64,000 bases of DNA from JAPSGM01 sp963777045 (GTDB lineage Bacteria; Chloroflexota; Limnocylindria; QHBO01), in NCBI GenBank assembly GCA_963777045.1, contig CAVZPD010000027.1, positions 1-64,000 on the forward strand, in the 5' to 3' direction. The translations under genes were made by a program, and so were the position numbers. Shown one piece after another: positions 27,981-37,027 of the stretch (position 1 is the first letter of the stretch; every line of letters starts with the position of its first letter). The notes beneath the pieces are model-generated. The model was not told where the DNA came from and did no database searches. It was given only the letters and a program-made list of their open reading frames with translations.

Positions 27981-29887
27981 TGCGCGGGCAGGTGCTCGTC
28001 ATCTTCGCCATCCTGCTGGTTGTCCTGCTCGGGTTCACCGGCTTCGCCGTGGACATCGGACGCCAGAACGCCCAGCAACGCCATCTGCAGAACGCCGCCG
28101 ACGCTGCCGCGCTCGCGGGCTGCAAAGCGCTGATCGACGGTGCATCGGACAGCGCGGCCACGATCCAGGCGCGAAGCGTCGCGCGCATCAACCTCGAACG
28201 CTCGCCCATCGGCGTGGCGGGCACGCTCGCCGCCGACGCCGCCCGCGTCTACGACGATGGCCACGCCGGCGACCCGGCCCACCTGCAGAGCGGCATCCTG
28301 GTCGCTGGAACGACCGTCCGCGTGGCGATCTCCTCGGACGTCCCGACCACGCTGGCGCGGGTGGTGGGCGTTGGTTCGCTGGGAACCATCGGGCGAGCGA
28401 AGTGCGCGCTGCAGGGCGGCCCGGCGATCCCCATCGTCGCCCGTCGCTACGCCAGTGCGCCCGGGCCGGCCAACGGGTTCGTCGACTTCCTGGCGACCGA
28501 GCTCACGAGCCAGAACGGGGCGGTCGACGCGTACAGCGTGACGGGCTACGACGGCCGCACACCCGCCAGCGAGCTGGAGCCGGGGCCGATCTTCGAGCTC
28601 TACGGACCTGGCGCGAAGGCCGCGAACGACAGCGCCTTCCGCGGCTTCGTCGCCCTGGACGTCCGCAACTTCGAATCGCTGACATCGCGCGTCTACTACA
28701 ACGGTGTGACGTCCGGCGTGAGCGAATCCACGCTCAAGGACAAGGAGGGCGTCTACCTGCAGACCGGCTATCCCGGACCGGCGCTGCCGCCCGTCCAGAC
28801 GCCCGCGAGCGCGAACAGCCAGCTCGCGGCAATGGAGGGCAACGATTCGCCGATGGTGGTTGGCAACTTCGACGACGTCTTCGTCACCGGCGACCGCGTC
28901 CTGCTGGCGGTCTACAACGGCACCGTTATGCAGATCCCGGACTTCGCGATATCGCCGCCGTCGGCGATCACCATCCCGGCGACGACGACCTCGCCGGTCG
29001 CCGGTCCCAACTTCACCGTGTCACGCAACAACGCGTTCAGCAGCACGGTCACCCTGCACCTGCACGGGGACGCCGCAGCCAGCGACGTCGGGCATCCGGA
29101 GTGGGACATCGTTCCCGACCCCTCGGTCACGCCGCCCGCGGCGGGCGACATGAACGAGCCGACATGGTCGAGCAACGTATTCATCCCGGCCAAGAACGGC
29201 ACGAACGTCGCCATGAGCGGGATCGAATCGAACGCGATCCCGGCAGGCATCTACACCGCCTGGCTGGAGGGCCACTCAGGAAATCCCTACTTCCAGACCC
29301 GACGCACGCCGGTCCCCATCAAGGTCGGAGGCGCCCTGCGCGACTTCAGTCTCGGCAACTCGACCACGTCGGCGACGATTCCGGCAATGGGCGGGTCGGA
29401 GAGCATTCCCATCTACGTCTCGACCACGAACGCGAGCGCCACGAAATGGGATTCGGGCGGCAGCCCGGTGCAGCTCAACGTGGACGCCGGCTCGTTCACC
29501 GACTGTTCCTTCAACGCTACGACGATCGGTCCCGGGCAGCTGACGCTGAGCCCCACCTCGGTCACGCCGACGTCGTCCGGCAGCGGCGCCCTCTCGACCC
29601 TGACCATCAATAGCGTCGGCCTGGCATCCGGCTGCTACCGCTTCAACCTCCGCGCCTACGGCACGAACGGCGACGGCCAGCCGGTCGTCCACCTCCTCCC
29701 GGTGACCTTCTACGTGGGCACCACGTCGAGCAACGGCAACTACGTCGACGTCACCGGCTTCGCCGTCTTCCAGATCACGGGAACCGACTCGAACTCCATC
29801 TTCGGCCGCGCCGTCACCGGCGTCTACGCCGACCCGAATGACCTGAACCTGCGGCGCGCGCAGCGCGCCCGCCTCGCCCCCTGGTAA
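27980..29887 (+). CDS. TadG-like protein with N-terminal Flp-assembly domain
   Basis: 635 residues. The N-terminus MRGQVLVIFAILLVVLLGFTGFAVDIGR, followed by QQRHLQNAADAAALAGCKAL, is the TadG N-terminal domain (one helix then the AADAAALAG motif). The remaining 550 or so residues are external, rich in Ser, Thr and Pro, with repeated beta-type segments. I do not recognise a domain there. Coupled to the TadE-like gene, followed after 20 nt by cpaB. Confidence 0.82.
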   Translation: MRGQVLVIFAILLVVLLGFTGFAVDIGRQNAQQRHLQNAADAAALAGCKALIDGASDSAATIQARSVARINLERSPIGVAGTLAADAARVYDDGHAGDPAHLQSGILVAGTTVRVAISSDVPTTLARVVGVGSLGTIGRAKCALQGGPAIPIVARRYASAPGPANGFVDFLATELTSQNGAVDAYSVTGYDGRTPASELEPGPIFELYGPGAKAANDSAFRGFVALDVRNFESLTSRVYYNGVTSGVSESTLKDKEGVYLQTGYPGPALPPVQTPASANSQLAAMEGNDSPMVVGNFDDVFVTGDRVLLAVYNGTVMQIPDFAISPPSAITIPATTTSPVAGPNFTVSRNNAFSSTVTLHLHGDAAASDVGHPEWDIVPDPSVTPPAAGDMNEPTWSSNVFIPAKNGTNVAMSGIESNAIPAGIYTAWLEGHSGNPYFQTRRTPVPIKVGGALRDFSLGNSTTSATIPAMGGSESIPIYVSTTNASATKWDSGGSPVQLNVDAGSFTDCSFNATTIGPGQLTLSPTSVTPTSSGSGALSTLTINSVGLASGCYRFNLRAYGTNGDGQPVVHLLPVTFYVGTTSSNGNYVDVTGFAVFQITGTDSNSIFGRAVTGVYADPNDLNLRRAQRARLAPW

Positions 29888-29907
29888 GCCCCAAGGAGAC
29901 ACGCCTC

Positions 29908-30729
29908 GTGGAACTCGAGTACAGCGATAGGAACAGCAAGCGGTCGAAGGTCTACATCGCCGTTGGCCTCGTCATCGCGGTCGTGGTCGGAGCGACCGTC
30001 TTCCTCGCCCTGCAGGCCAGCGGCCTGACGCGCAGCGAGGAGGCGGCCACCCGGCAGGTTGTGGTCGCTGTCCGCGACGTCCCGAGCCGCAAGCCGATCG
30101 AGGAGGGCGACGTCGCCATGCGCGACGTGGTGCTCGATGCGACGAACGAGAGCGCCTACACGCGAATCGACGAGGTCCTGGGCCGGGTCTCGGGCGTGTC
30201 GATCCTGACGGGGCAGTTCATCACCAGCAACATGCTGGCATCGTCGACCCAGGGCCAGGCGTACTCGATCCTGGAGCCGGGCGAGGAGTACGACGCCTCC
30301 GGCCCTGACCTGCGCGCCGTGAGCATCTCGGTCCCCGATGACCGGGCGGTGGCCGGCACCCTGATGCCGGGCCAGCTGGTCGACCTCATCGTGACGATGG
30401 CCATCAACCCCGAGATCGGGCAGACGGCAGAGCAGGCCGAGCAGACGCAGGCAACCTTCATCCCCGGCCCGTCCACCAAGGCCACGCTCCAGTCGCTCAC
30501 GATCCTGGCCCGCAACGGCGCGCTCTACATCCTGCGCTCCGATCTCGCAACGGCGGAGAAGATCACCGAGCTGCAGGCCGCCGGCGGACAGTTCACCCTC
30601 GTCCTCCGGCCCGACGTCGACGACCGGACCGCCAGGACCCAGGGGTCCACGATCGATCGGCTGATCGACGAGTACGGCTTCCCGGTGCCGCTGCCGCCCG
30701 ACTTCGGTGGCAGTGCCGCCAGCCGGTAG
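29908..30729 (+). CDS. cpaB: Flp pilus assembly protein CpaB/RcpC
   Basis: 273 residues with a GTG start and a clear AAGGAG ribosome site. One N-terminal helix (about 14-38), then the SAF domain (VVVAVRDVPSRKPIEEGDVAMRDV) and the RcpC/CpaB region (AVSISVPDDRAVAGTLMPGQLVDLIVTM). CpaB is a periplasmic or cell-surface assembly factor of Tad pili. The prepilin, ATPase (TadA/CpaF) and TadB/C genes are not adjacent. Confidence 0.88.
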   Translation: MELEYSDRNSKRSKVYIAVGLVIAVVVGATVFLALQASGLTRSEEAATRQVVVAVRDVPSRKPIEEGDVAMRDVVLDATNESAYTRIDEVLGRVSGVSILTGQFITSNMLASSTQGQAYSILEPGEEYDASGPDLRAVSISVPDDRAVAGTLMPGQLVDLIVTMAINPEIGQTAEQAEQTQATFIPGPSTKATLQSLTILARNGALYILRSDLATAEKITELQAAGGQFTLVLRPDVDDRTARTQGSTIDRLIDEYGFPVPLPPDFGGSAASR

Positions 30730-30735
30730 GGCGGC

Positions 30736-31308
30736 TCAGGCGGTCATCAGGGCGGCGTAGGCGGACGCGACCTGGGCGCGCGTCTCCTCCAGGTCTGCCG
30801 AACCGTCGATGACCACGTCGGCGGCCGACACCTTCTCCTCCTGAGGCGACTGGTTCGCGAGCCGGCGGCGAGCCTCCTCCGCGCTCATGCTGCGCGACGA
30901 GACGAGGCGGTCCACGGCATCGGCCTCGTCGCAACGGACGACCCAGGTCTCGTCGCACGCATCGTGGAGGGGCGACTCGAGCAGCTTGATCGCCTCGATG
31001 CAGGCCGCCTCGACGCCCGCCGCCTCCAGCTCTGCCAGCCGGGCGCGCGTCTCGTTGCGGACGAGCGGATGCAGGATCGCCTCGAGCTCGCGCAGCGCGG
31101 CCGGGTCACTGAAGACCACGCGCGCCAGCGCGCCGGCCTCGATCGTCCCGAAGCGCGCCTCGATTCGGCGACGCGCCTCCGCATCGTTGTTCCGGATCTG
31201 GCGCGCCACCGCATCGAGGTCCACCACCGCCACGCCCAGACCGCGCAGCATCCCCGCCACCGTCGTCTTGCCGCAGCCGATGTTGCCGGTCAGCCCGATG
31301 ACTTTCAT
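30736..31308 (-). CDS. coaE: dephospho-CoA kinase
   Basis: 190 residues. Walker A TGNIGCGKTT near the N-terminus, VVDLDAVAR, the LID pattern VSSRSMSAEEARRRLANQ and the terminal VIDGSADLEET. It phosphorylates the 3'-hydroxyl of dephospho-CoA, the final step of CoA synthesis. ATG 31308 is set by a 4-nt ATGA overlap with mutM. Third gene of polA-mutM-coaE. Confidence 0.95.
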   Translation of the reverse strand: MKVIGLTGNIGCGKTTVAGMLRGLGVAVVDLDAVARQIRNNDAEARRRIEARFGTIEAGALARVVFSDPAALRELEAILHPLVRNETRARLAELEAAGVEAACIEAIKLLESPLHDACDETWVVRCDEADAVDRLVSSRSMSAEEARRRLANQSPQEEKVSAADVVIDGSADLEETRAQVASAYAALMTA

Positions 31309-32201
31309 CCGGCCTCCGATGCTACCGGCTCGCGCTGGCAACGCGGACAGAAGTGGGTGGAACGCTGGCCGACCACGACGCGCTGGATCGGTCGCCCGCA
31401 GCGATCGCACGGCTCACCCGTCCTGCGGTAGACCATGAGCCGCTCCGCGTTCGCGCCCTCCTCGCCCCGGGCATCGACGTAGTCGCTGAAGCTGGCACCG
31501 CGGTTGGCGATCCCCTCGCGGAGGACCGACCGCACGGCCCGATGCAGCCGCCGCACCTCGTCCGGTGCCAGGCTGTCGGCGCTCCGAAGCGGGTGCAGGC
31601 GCGCGCGCCACAGGGCCTCGTCGGCGTAGATGTTGCCCACCCCGGCCACGAACGACTGGTCGAGCAGCAGCGTCTTGAGCCGCGCCGACCGTCCGCGGAG
31701 CCGCTCCGCGAACCGGGCCGCGCTGAACGTGCTCGACAGCGGCTCCGGGCCGTGCCGTCCGAAGACGTCGCCCACGCAGTAGGGCATTCGCAGCTCACCG
31801 ACGCGTGCCGGCCTTCGTCGCCGCAGCCCGCCGCCCTCCCACAGCCCGATCCGCCCGAACTTTCGCACGTCGCGGTAGCGAAGCTGCCGCCCGTCGGCGA
31901 GCTGGAAGACGACGCGCGCGTACGGATCGTCCGGCGTCCCGGCCGGCGCGACGATCAGTGCGCCCGTCATCCGCAGCGCAACGGTCATCACCCGGCCGTC
32001 GTCCAGGTGGATCAGGACCGCCTTCGCGCGACGGGAGACGCGCGCGATCCGCACGCCGCGCAGCTGGTCGACGAAGAGCGACGCCGGCTGCGGATGCCGG
32101 ATCGTCCGCTCCCAGCGCACTTCCGTATCGGTGATCTGCGCGCCTGCCACCCAGCGCTGCAGGTCGCGGGCGACCGTCTCGACCTCGGGGAGCTCCGGCA
32201 T
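31305..32201 (-). CDS. mutM: formamidopyrimidine-DNA glycosylase
   Basis: 298 residues. The N-terminal MPELPEVETVARDL gives catalytic Pro2 and Glu3. LRMTGAL (beta-strand Lys/Arg region), the H2TH region LLDQSFVAGVGNIYADEALW and the C-terminal zinc finger (CDRCGRP...CPRCQR) are complete. It removes 8-oxoguanine and formamidopyrimidines from DNA. It lies 12 nt after polA, linking repair synthesis with base excision. Confidence 0.96.
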   Translation of the reverse strand: MPELPEVETVARDLQRWVAGAQITDTEVRWERTIRHPQPASLFVDQLRGVRIARVSRRAKAVLIHLDDGRVMTVALRMTGALIVAPAGTPDDPYARVVFQLADGRQLRYRDVRKFGRIGLWEGGGLRRRRPARVGELRMPYCVGDVFGRHGPEPLSSTFSAARFAERLRGRSARLKTLLLDQSFVAGVGNIYADEALWRARLHPLRSADSLAPDEVRRLHRAVRSVLREGIANRGASFSDYVDARGEEGANAERLMVYRRTGEPCDRCGRPIQRVVVGQRSTHFCPRCQREPVASEAG

Positions 32202-32213
32202 CGTTCGACCAGC

Positions 32214-35090
32214 CTACGCGCCCAGCGGCTCGGCGATCTCCTCCTCCGCCTCCTCGCGCGCCACCTCGACGGCGCTCTTCGGGACACGGCGCCAGGCGCC
32301 GTCCGCGCGGAGGTATCGGTCCATGTTCTCCCAGTCGGTGCCGACCTTGAGATCCACCTCGAGCGCCGGGTCGAGCGGCAGGGCCCCCTCCATGACCTCG
32401 CGGGCCAGCTCGGCGAGGACCGGCAGCTCGTCCTCATCGGTCTCGAAGACGAGTTCGTCGTGCACCTGCAGCAGCATGCGGGACCGGAGGCCGCGAACCG
32501 CCATTGCCGCCGCCAGCCGAACCATGGCGATCTTCATGCCGTCGGCGGCCGTCCCCTGGATCGGCATGTTGATCGCCATCCGCTCCCCCGCCGAACGCAG
32601 CGACTGGTTGCGCGCCGTCAGCTCGGGGAGGTAGCGGCGGCGGCCGAGCAGGGTCGTCACGAAGCCCTGGTCGCGGGCCAGGATGCGGATCTCGGTGGTG
32701 TAGCGGCGGATCCCGGGGTAGGCCGCGAAGTAGTCCGCGATGAACCGCTGGGCGTCCTCGCGCGGGATCTTGAGCCGATCCGCCAGCCCGAAATCGCTCA
32801 GGCCGTAGGCGATTCCGTAGTTGATCATCTTGGCCACGCTGCGTTCGCGCGGCCCCACCTGCTCAGGCGCCAGCCCGAGGACGCGTGCTGCGGCGGCGAG
32901 GTGGATGTCCTCGTGCGCGGCGAAGTCCGCCTTGAGCCCGGGGTCGCCCGACACGTGGGCCAGGATGCGCAGCTCCTGCTGGGAGTAGTCGGCGCCCAGC
33001 AGCAGCTTGCCCGGCGGCGCGACGAAGGCGCGCCGGATGCGCCGTCCCAGGGCCGAGCGGATCGGGATGTTCTGCAGGTTCGGATCGGCGCTCGAGAGGC
33101 GGCCGGTTGCGGCGACCGCCTGCTGGTAGGTGGTGTGGACCCGCCCGTCGCTGCCGGTCAGCAGCGGAAGCGCATCCACGTAGGTCCCCTTCAGCTTGGA
33201 GATCTGCCTGTGCTCCAGGATCAGCCCGGCGATTTCGTGCTGCCCGCGCAGCTCCTCGAGGACCGATGCATCTGTCGAGAACCCGGTCCGCGTCCGCTTC
33301 GTGGCGGGGAGCTGCAGCTCGTGGAAGAGCACCTGCTCCAGCTGCTTCGGCGAGCCGATGTTGAAGTCGTGTCCGACGACCGAGTAGATCCGGCCCTCGA
33401 GGTCGGCGAGCTGCTGCCCGAACTCGACGCTCATCGCGGCCAGCGCATCGCGGTCGATGGCGATCCCGGCCAGCTCCATCCGGGCCAGGACGGGGAGGAG
33501 CGGCATCTCCACCTGGGCGAAGAGGTCCATCAGGCCCGCCTCGACGAGGTCGGCCTCCAGGCGCGGGCGTACCAGCAGGGAGGTCAGCGCCTCGGCCGCT
33601 GCGCGACGCGCGGTCCCGGTCTCCTCGGCCCCGGTCTCCGCCTGCACCGCCCGCTCCGGCAGCGTCGCCGCGAACTGTGCCGCGGCGAGGTCGTCGAGCG
33701 TCTGCGCGCGGAGGGACGGATTCACCATCCAGCTGGCGACGAGCGTGTCGACCGGTCTCCCGGCCAGCGATGCGCCACGGGCCACCAGGATGGTCATCAG
33801 CTGCTTGAGGTCGTGGCCTGTCACGTCGCGGTCGCCACGCTCGAACCAGGCCGGCAGCGGCCGGTCGTCGTGCCACGGCAGGTACCAGGTGGTGCCGTCG
33901 GCGCCGGCCAGCCCGATGCCCAGCAGGGGCCGCTCGAGGGTTCGCCCGGCGCCCGCCGCCCAACCAACGCCGACCGCGTCGCCCTGTGCGTCCAGCCAGG
34001 TCTGCAGCTCTGCGGCGTCCTGCTTGCCGCGCGCGATGCGCGGATCAGCCTGCTCGATGGCCCCGCCCGGATCGGTCAGCGCGCTCGGCTGGCTCCGCAC
34101 CGTCTCCGCCTGGCGCGTCCCTTCCCCACTCGTCGGCTGCCCGGTGAGCAGGTCCAGCGACAGCTGCAGCCCGCCGCCGGTCTCCTGCTCCGCGGGGGCG
34201 TACCCGGTCGGGGCGATGCTCGACGGCGGCAGCCGGTCGATCAGGCTGCGGAACTCGAGCTCGCGGAAGCGCTGGGCAACGGCTCGACGGTCGTAACGGC
34301 CGGTGCGCGCCTCATCCAGCTTCAGCTTGACCGGCAGGTCGGTGACGATCCGGCCGACCTGTCGCGAGAGGAAGGCGGATTCCCGGTGCTCGGCCAACCG
34401 TGCCTGGAGCTTGCCCTTCACCTCGTCGAGCCGCTCGTAGATCGCGTCGAGGGAGCCGAACTCCTGCAGCAGCGAGCTGGCCGTCTTCTCCCCCACGCCG
34501 GGCACCCCCGGGATGTTGTCCGAGCTGTCGCCCTTGAGCGCCTTGTAGTCGAGCATCTGGTCCGGGCGCAGTCCGTAGCGCTCCATCACCCGCTCGTCGT
34601 CGTAGATCACGGTGGAGGCAACGCCCATCCGGGTGGTGAGCAGCTTCACGTGGTCGTTGACGAGCTGCAGCCCGTCCAGGTCGCCCGAGACGATGTAGGT
34701 CTCGACGTCCTCGGCCCTTGCCTGCTGGACCAGCGAGCCGATGACGTCATCGGCCTCGTACCCCTCCAGCTCGCGGATCGGGATGCCCATCATCTGGCAG
34801 AGCTCGCGGACGATCGGGAACTGCGAGCGCAGGTCGTCTGGCATCGACGGGCGCCCCGCCTTGTACTCCGGGTAGGCGTCGAAGCGGAACTGCGGCTTGC
34901 CCAGGTCGAAGCTGACGATCGCGTAGTCCGGCTTGAGGTCCTGCATGCCGCGCAGCACGATCTGCAGGAAGCCGAACGCGGCATTGGTGAGCGTCCCGTC
35001 CGAGGTCGTCAGCGGCGGCAGGGCGAAGTAGCCGCGGTAGACCAGGCTCGGGCCGTCGATGAGCATCAGGATCGGTCGTCGGTCGGCCAT
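32214..35090 (-). CDS. polA: DNA polymerase I without proofreading residues
   Basis: 958 residues. The N-terminal 5'-nuclease domain has LMLIDGPSLVYRGYFAL, YEADDVIGSL and DNIPGVPGVGEKTA. The middle 3'-5' exonuclease-like domain lacks the D-x-E motif, so proofreading is probably absent. The polymerase domain has motif A DYSQQELRILAHVSGD, motif B RSVAKMINYGIAYG and motif C LLQVHDELVFE. The O-helix has Tyr where E. coli has Phe762, as in T7 and mycobacterial enzymes. It starts 10 nt beyond a palindromic -10 shared with the divergent J-domain gene. Confidence 0.96.
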   Translation of the reverse strand: MADRRPILMLIDGPSLVYRGYFALPPLTTSDGTLTNAAFGFLQIVLRGMQDLKPDYAIVSFDLGKPQFRFDAYPEYKAGRPSMPDDLRSQFPIVRELCQMMGIPIRELEGYEADDVIGSLVQQARAEDVETYIVSGDLDGLQLVNDHVKLLTTRMGVASTVIYDDERVMERYGLRPDQMLDYKALKGDSSDNIPGVPGVGEKTASSLLQEFGSLDAIYERLDEVKGKLQARLAEHRESAFLSRQVGRIVTDLPVKLKLDEARTGRYDRRAVAQRFRELEFRSLIDRLPPSSIAPTGYAPAEQETGGGLQLSLDLLTGQPTSGEGTRQAETVRSQPSALTDPGGAIEQADPRIARGKQDAAELQTWLDAQGDAVGVGWAAGAGRTLERPLLGIGLAGADGTTWYLPWHDDRPLPAWFERGDRDVTGHDLKQLMTILVARGASLAGRPVDTLVASWMVNPSLRAQTLDDLAAAQFAATLPERAVQAETGAEETGTARRAAAEALTSLLVRPRLEADLVEAGLMDLFAQVEMPLLPVLARMELAGIAIDRDALAAMSVEFGQQLADLEGRIYSVVGHDFNIGSPKQLEQVLFHELQLPATKRTRTGFSTDASVLEELRGQHEIAGLILEHRQISKLKGTYVDALPLLTGSDGRVHTTYQQAVAATGRLSSADPNLQNIPIRSALGRRIRRAFVAPPGKLLLGADYSQQELRILAHVSGDPGLKADFAAHEDIHLAAAARVLGLAPEQVGPRERSVAKMINYGIAYGLSDFGLADRLKIPREDAQRFIADYFAAYPGIRRYTTEIRILARDQGFVTTLLGRRRYLPELTARNQSLRSAGERMAINMPIQGTAADGMKIAMVRLAAAMAVRGLRSRMLLQVHDELVFETDEDELPVLAELAREVMEGALPLDPALEVDLKVGTDWENMDRYLRADGAWRRVPKSAVEVAREEAEEEIAEPLGA

Positions 35091-35100
35091 ACGCGGTCCC

Positions 35101-35110
35101 AGTCTAGACT
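35101..35110. promoter_or_regulatory. symmetric -10 shared by polA and the J-domain gene
   Basis: AGTCTAGACT is a perfect 10-bp palindrome. It reads TAGACT on both strands. On the plus strand TAGACT (35105-35110) ends 6 nt before ATG 35117; on the minus strand (35106-35101) it ends 10 nt before the polA ATG. One element could start both transcripts. Confidence 0.55.
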
Positions 35111-35116
35111 CCGCGT

Positions 35117-35626
35117 ATGGTGGATCGCCGGGCCTCCGACCCCTACGCCGTCCTTGGCGTACGACGCGACGCGACCGCGCTCCAGGTCGCGCGGGCGCAC
35201 CGCCACCTCGCCAAGCGGTTCCACCCCGACCTCCACCCCGGCGAGGACATGACGGAGCCGATGCGCCGCATCAACGCCGCCTACCGCCTGCTCTCGTCGC
35301 CGGAGCGTCGTGCCGAGTACGACCGCGCGCACCCTGCCAGCGCGGTGCCGGGCGGTCATTGGGCCGCGAACCGCCGCGCGATCCGCCCGGCCCAGCCAAC
35401 CAGCACCCGAACGTGGGCGACCTGGCGTACCACGGCCGACGAGGTGCGGGCCGTGCCCGGCACTCGGCGTGAACCCGGCGAGGTGACGGTCCGCGTCACG
35501 CGCCGCCCGCCACGCCGCGATCCCGTCCCGGCCGGTTTCCGCGACACCCCGTGGGCCGCGCTGCTCGCCGGCGCGATCTTCCTCGCGATCCTGCTGGCGG
35601 CCATCGTTATCGGCCGCCTGGGCTGA
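35117..35626 (+). CDS. J-domain membrane protein
   Basis: 169 residues. The N-terminal J domain (about 7-70) has DPYAVLGVRRDATALQVARAHR, the HPD motif in RFHPDLHP and INAAYRLLSSPERRAEYD. A basic linker and one C-terminal helix (about 145-166) follow. The HPD motif implies it can stimulate an Hsp70. A C-terminally anchored J protein differs from DnaJ. Leaderless promoter; divergent from polA. Confidence 0.88.
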   Translation: MVDRRASDPYAVLGVRRDATALQVARAHRHLAKRFHPDLHPGEDMTEPMRRINAAYRLLSSPERRAEYDRAHPASAVPGGHWAANRRAIRPAQPTSTRTWATWRTTADEVRAVPGTRREPGEVTVRVTRRPPRRDPVPAGFRDTPWAALLAGAIFLAILLAAIVIGRLG

Positions 35627-35634
35627 TCCTGGAG

Positions 35635-36255
35635 CTAGCCGGCCCGGGGGGTGATGCTGAACCGGAGCGCGAGTCCGACGCCGAGCAGCCCGGCACCTGC
35701 GACCACCAGGACGAGCCACGGGAGCGGCGTCGAGGTGTCGATCAGCGAGGCGATCGGCGGCTGGCGCGACGCGTCGGCGGGCGGCGGCGAAGCAGCCTCG
35801 GAGGCAGCCGGCTGCGGACCGTAGTCGTTCGGCTGCATCGACGCACCCTCGGTGAACCCGCGGTCGTCGTTCCCATCCTCGGACAGCGCCGGAGCAGCAG
35901 CGCCGCCGGCACCGGCGCTGGCACCGATGCCACCCAGGCCGACGGCACCCACGATCGCCAGCCCGGCACCGAGCGCCATGGCGGGTCCGGCGAGCCGGCG
36001 GAACGTGGCCCGCCACCCGCCTGCGGCATCCGGCGTCGTGACCGGTGGCACCAGCTGCAACTGGCGCGACGGCACGAGGTCCGGCAGCTCTGCCATGGCG
36101 GCATGCAGGTTGGACAGCTGGCGCAGCAGGCCGGTGCAGTGCGCGCAGGCCCCCACGTGCATTTGCAGCGCGCGGTCGTCCGTCGCCTCCGGGTCGCCAC
36201 CCGCCAGCGCCGCCAGGCGCTCCTCGGGTGGATGGTCGTGGTTCTGCATCGTCAT
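35635..36255 (-). CDS. zinc-binding anti-sigma factor, membrane anchored
   Basis: 206 residues. The N-terminal ZAS domain has H-x3-C-x2-C (HVGACAHC, His33, Cys37, Cys40). A small hydrophobic segment at about 87-110 and a C-terminal helix (PWLVLVVAGAGLLGVGLALRF) anchor it. It starts 14 nt after the ECF sigma gene, the standard arrangement for a sigma/anti-sigma pair. ZAS anti-sigmas often respond to redox or envelope stress; the signal here is unknown. Confidence 0.85.
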   Translation of the reverse strand: MTMQNHDHPPEERLAALAGGDPEATDDRALQMHVGACAHCTGLLRQLSNLHAAMAELPDLVPSRQLQLVPPVTTPDAAGGWRATFRRLAGPAMALGAGLAIVGAVGLGGIGASAGAGGAAAPALSEDGNDDRGFTEGASMQPNDYGPQPAASEAASPPPADASRQPPIASLIDTSTPLPWLVLVVAGAGLLGVGLALRFSITPRAG

Positions 36256-36269
36256 CGGTCCAGACGGCC

Positions 36270-36881
36270 TCAGTGCTCGAACAGTTCCCGGTGTGCCGCC
36301 ATCAGCTCGCGCAGCCGGATGCGTCCGCGGTGGATGCGCGACTTGACGGTTCCGAGGGCCGACCCGGTCGCATCCGCCACCTCGTTGTAGTCCATCCCGT
36401 AGACGTCGCACAGGACGACGGCCGTGCGCTGGTCGTCCGGGAGCTGTCGGAGCGCGACGTCGAGGAGGCGGTAGAGCTCGCTGCGAACGGCCTCGCTCAC
36501 GGGGTTCGGCGCGTCCGTGTCGGGGAGCTCTGCCTGGCCCTCGTCCGCGTCGGGAAGAGGAGTCGTCGGGCGGCGCTGTGCCCGGCGCAGGATGTCGTAG
36601 CTGGCGTTGGCGGTGATCCGCAGCAGCCACGAACGGAAGATGCCACCCCGGAAGTGGCCGATGGCGTCGTAGGCCTTCACGAAGGCGTCCTGCGTGGCGT
36701 CGGCCGCATGGTCCGGATCGCCGAGCAGGCGCCACGCGAGACCGTAGCAGGCAGACTGGTAGTGCTCCATCAGCTGGGTGAAGGCCGTGCGGTCGCCGTC
36801 GCGCGCCCGCGCCACCACGACCTCCTCGTCGACGAGGGGCTGCGTGCGGTTGCCGGGTCGGCTGGGGTCTGGGCTCGGCAT
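36270..36881 (-). CDS. ECF-family RNA polymerase sigma factor
   Basis: 203 residues. Region 2: FTQLMEHYQSACYGLAWRLLGDPDHAADATQDAFVKAY and GHFRGGIFRSWLLRITANASYDILRR. Region 4: LRQLPDDQRTAVVLCDVYGMDYNEVADATGSALGTVKSRIHRGR. It would direct RNA polymerase to a stress regulon, released from the downstream anti-sigma. ATG 36881 is preceded by AGGAGG. It is divergent from a tRNA-Leu gene. Confidence 0.93.
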   Translation of the reverse strand: MPSPDPSRPGNRTQPLVDEEVVVARARDGDRTAFTQLMEHYQSACYGLAWRLLGDPDHAADATQDAFVKAYDAIGHFRGGIFRSWLLRITANASYDILRRAQRRPTTPLPDADEGQAELPDTDAPNPVSEAVRSELYRLLDVALRQLPDDQRTAVVLCDVYGMDYNEVADATGSALGTVKSRIHRGRIRLRELMAAHRELFEH

Positions 36882-36889
36882 CGGCCTCC

Positions 36890-36895
36890 TATAAT
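36890..36895 (+). promoter_or_regulatory. -10 box for tRNA-Leu(CAA)
   Basis: A perfect TATAAT in the 59-bp gap between the sigma gene and the tRNA. Transcription would start near 36902, about 39 nt before the tRNA. No -35 is evident. The reverse complement reads ATTATA and may also serve the divergent sigma gene. Confidence 0.5.
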
Positions 36896-36940
36896 CACAC
36901 CGCCCGAGAGGCCGATGCCGCGTCGCGCTTCTCGATCCGG

Positions 36941-37027
36941 GCCGGAGTGGCGGAATCGGCAGACGCGTCGGTCTCAAACACCGATGAGCGCAAGCTCGTG
37001 TGGGTTCAAGTCCCACCTCCGGCACCA
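36941..37027 (+). tRNA. tRNA-Leu (anticodon CAA)
   Basis: Class II tRNA. Acceptor GCCGGAG pairs with CTCCGGC, anticodon stem TCGGT/ACCGA, loop CTCAAAC with anticodon CAA, long variable arm, T-loop GGTTCAAGTCC, encoded CCA. It decodes UUG, rare in GC-rich genomes. Confidence 0.95.

Noticed and set aside
27928..29613. A 561-codon plus-strand frame inside the TadG-like gene
   Set aside because: Wrong frame; the TadG N-terminal domain and start lie in the other frame.
31353..35252. A very long plus-strand open frame opposite mutM and polA
   Set aside because: It is antisense to two certain genes; the length follows from GC-rich codon use.
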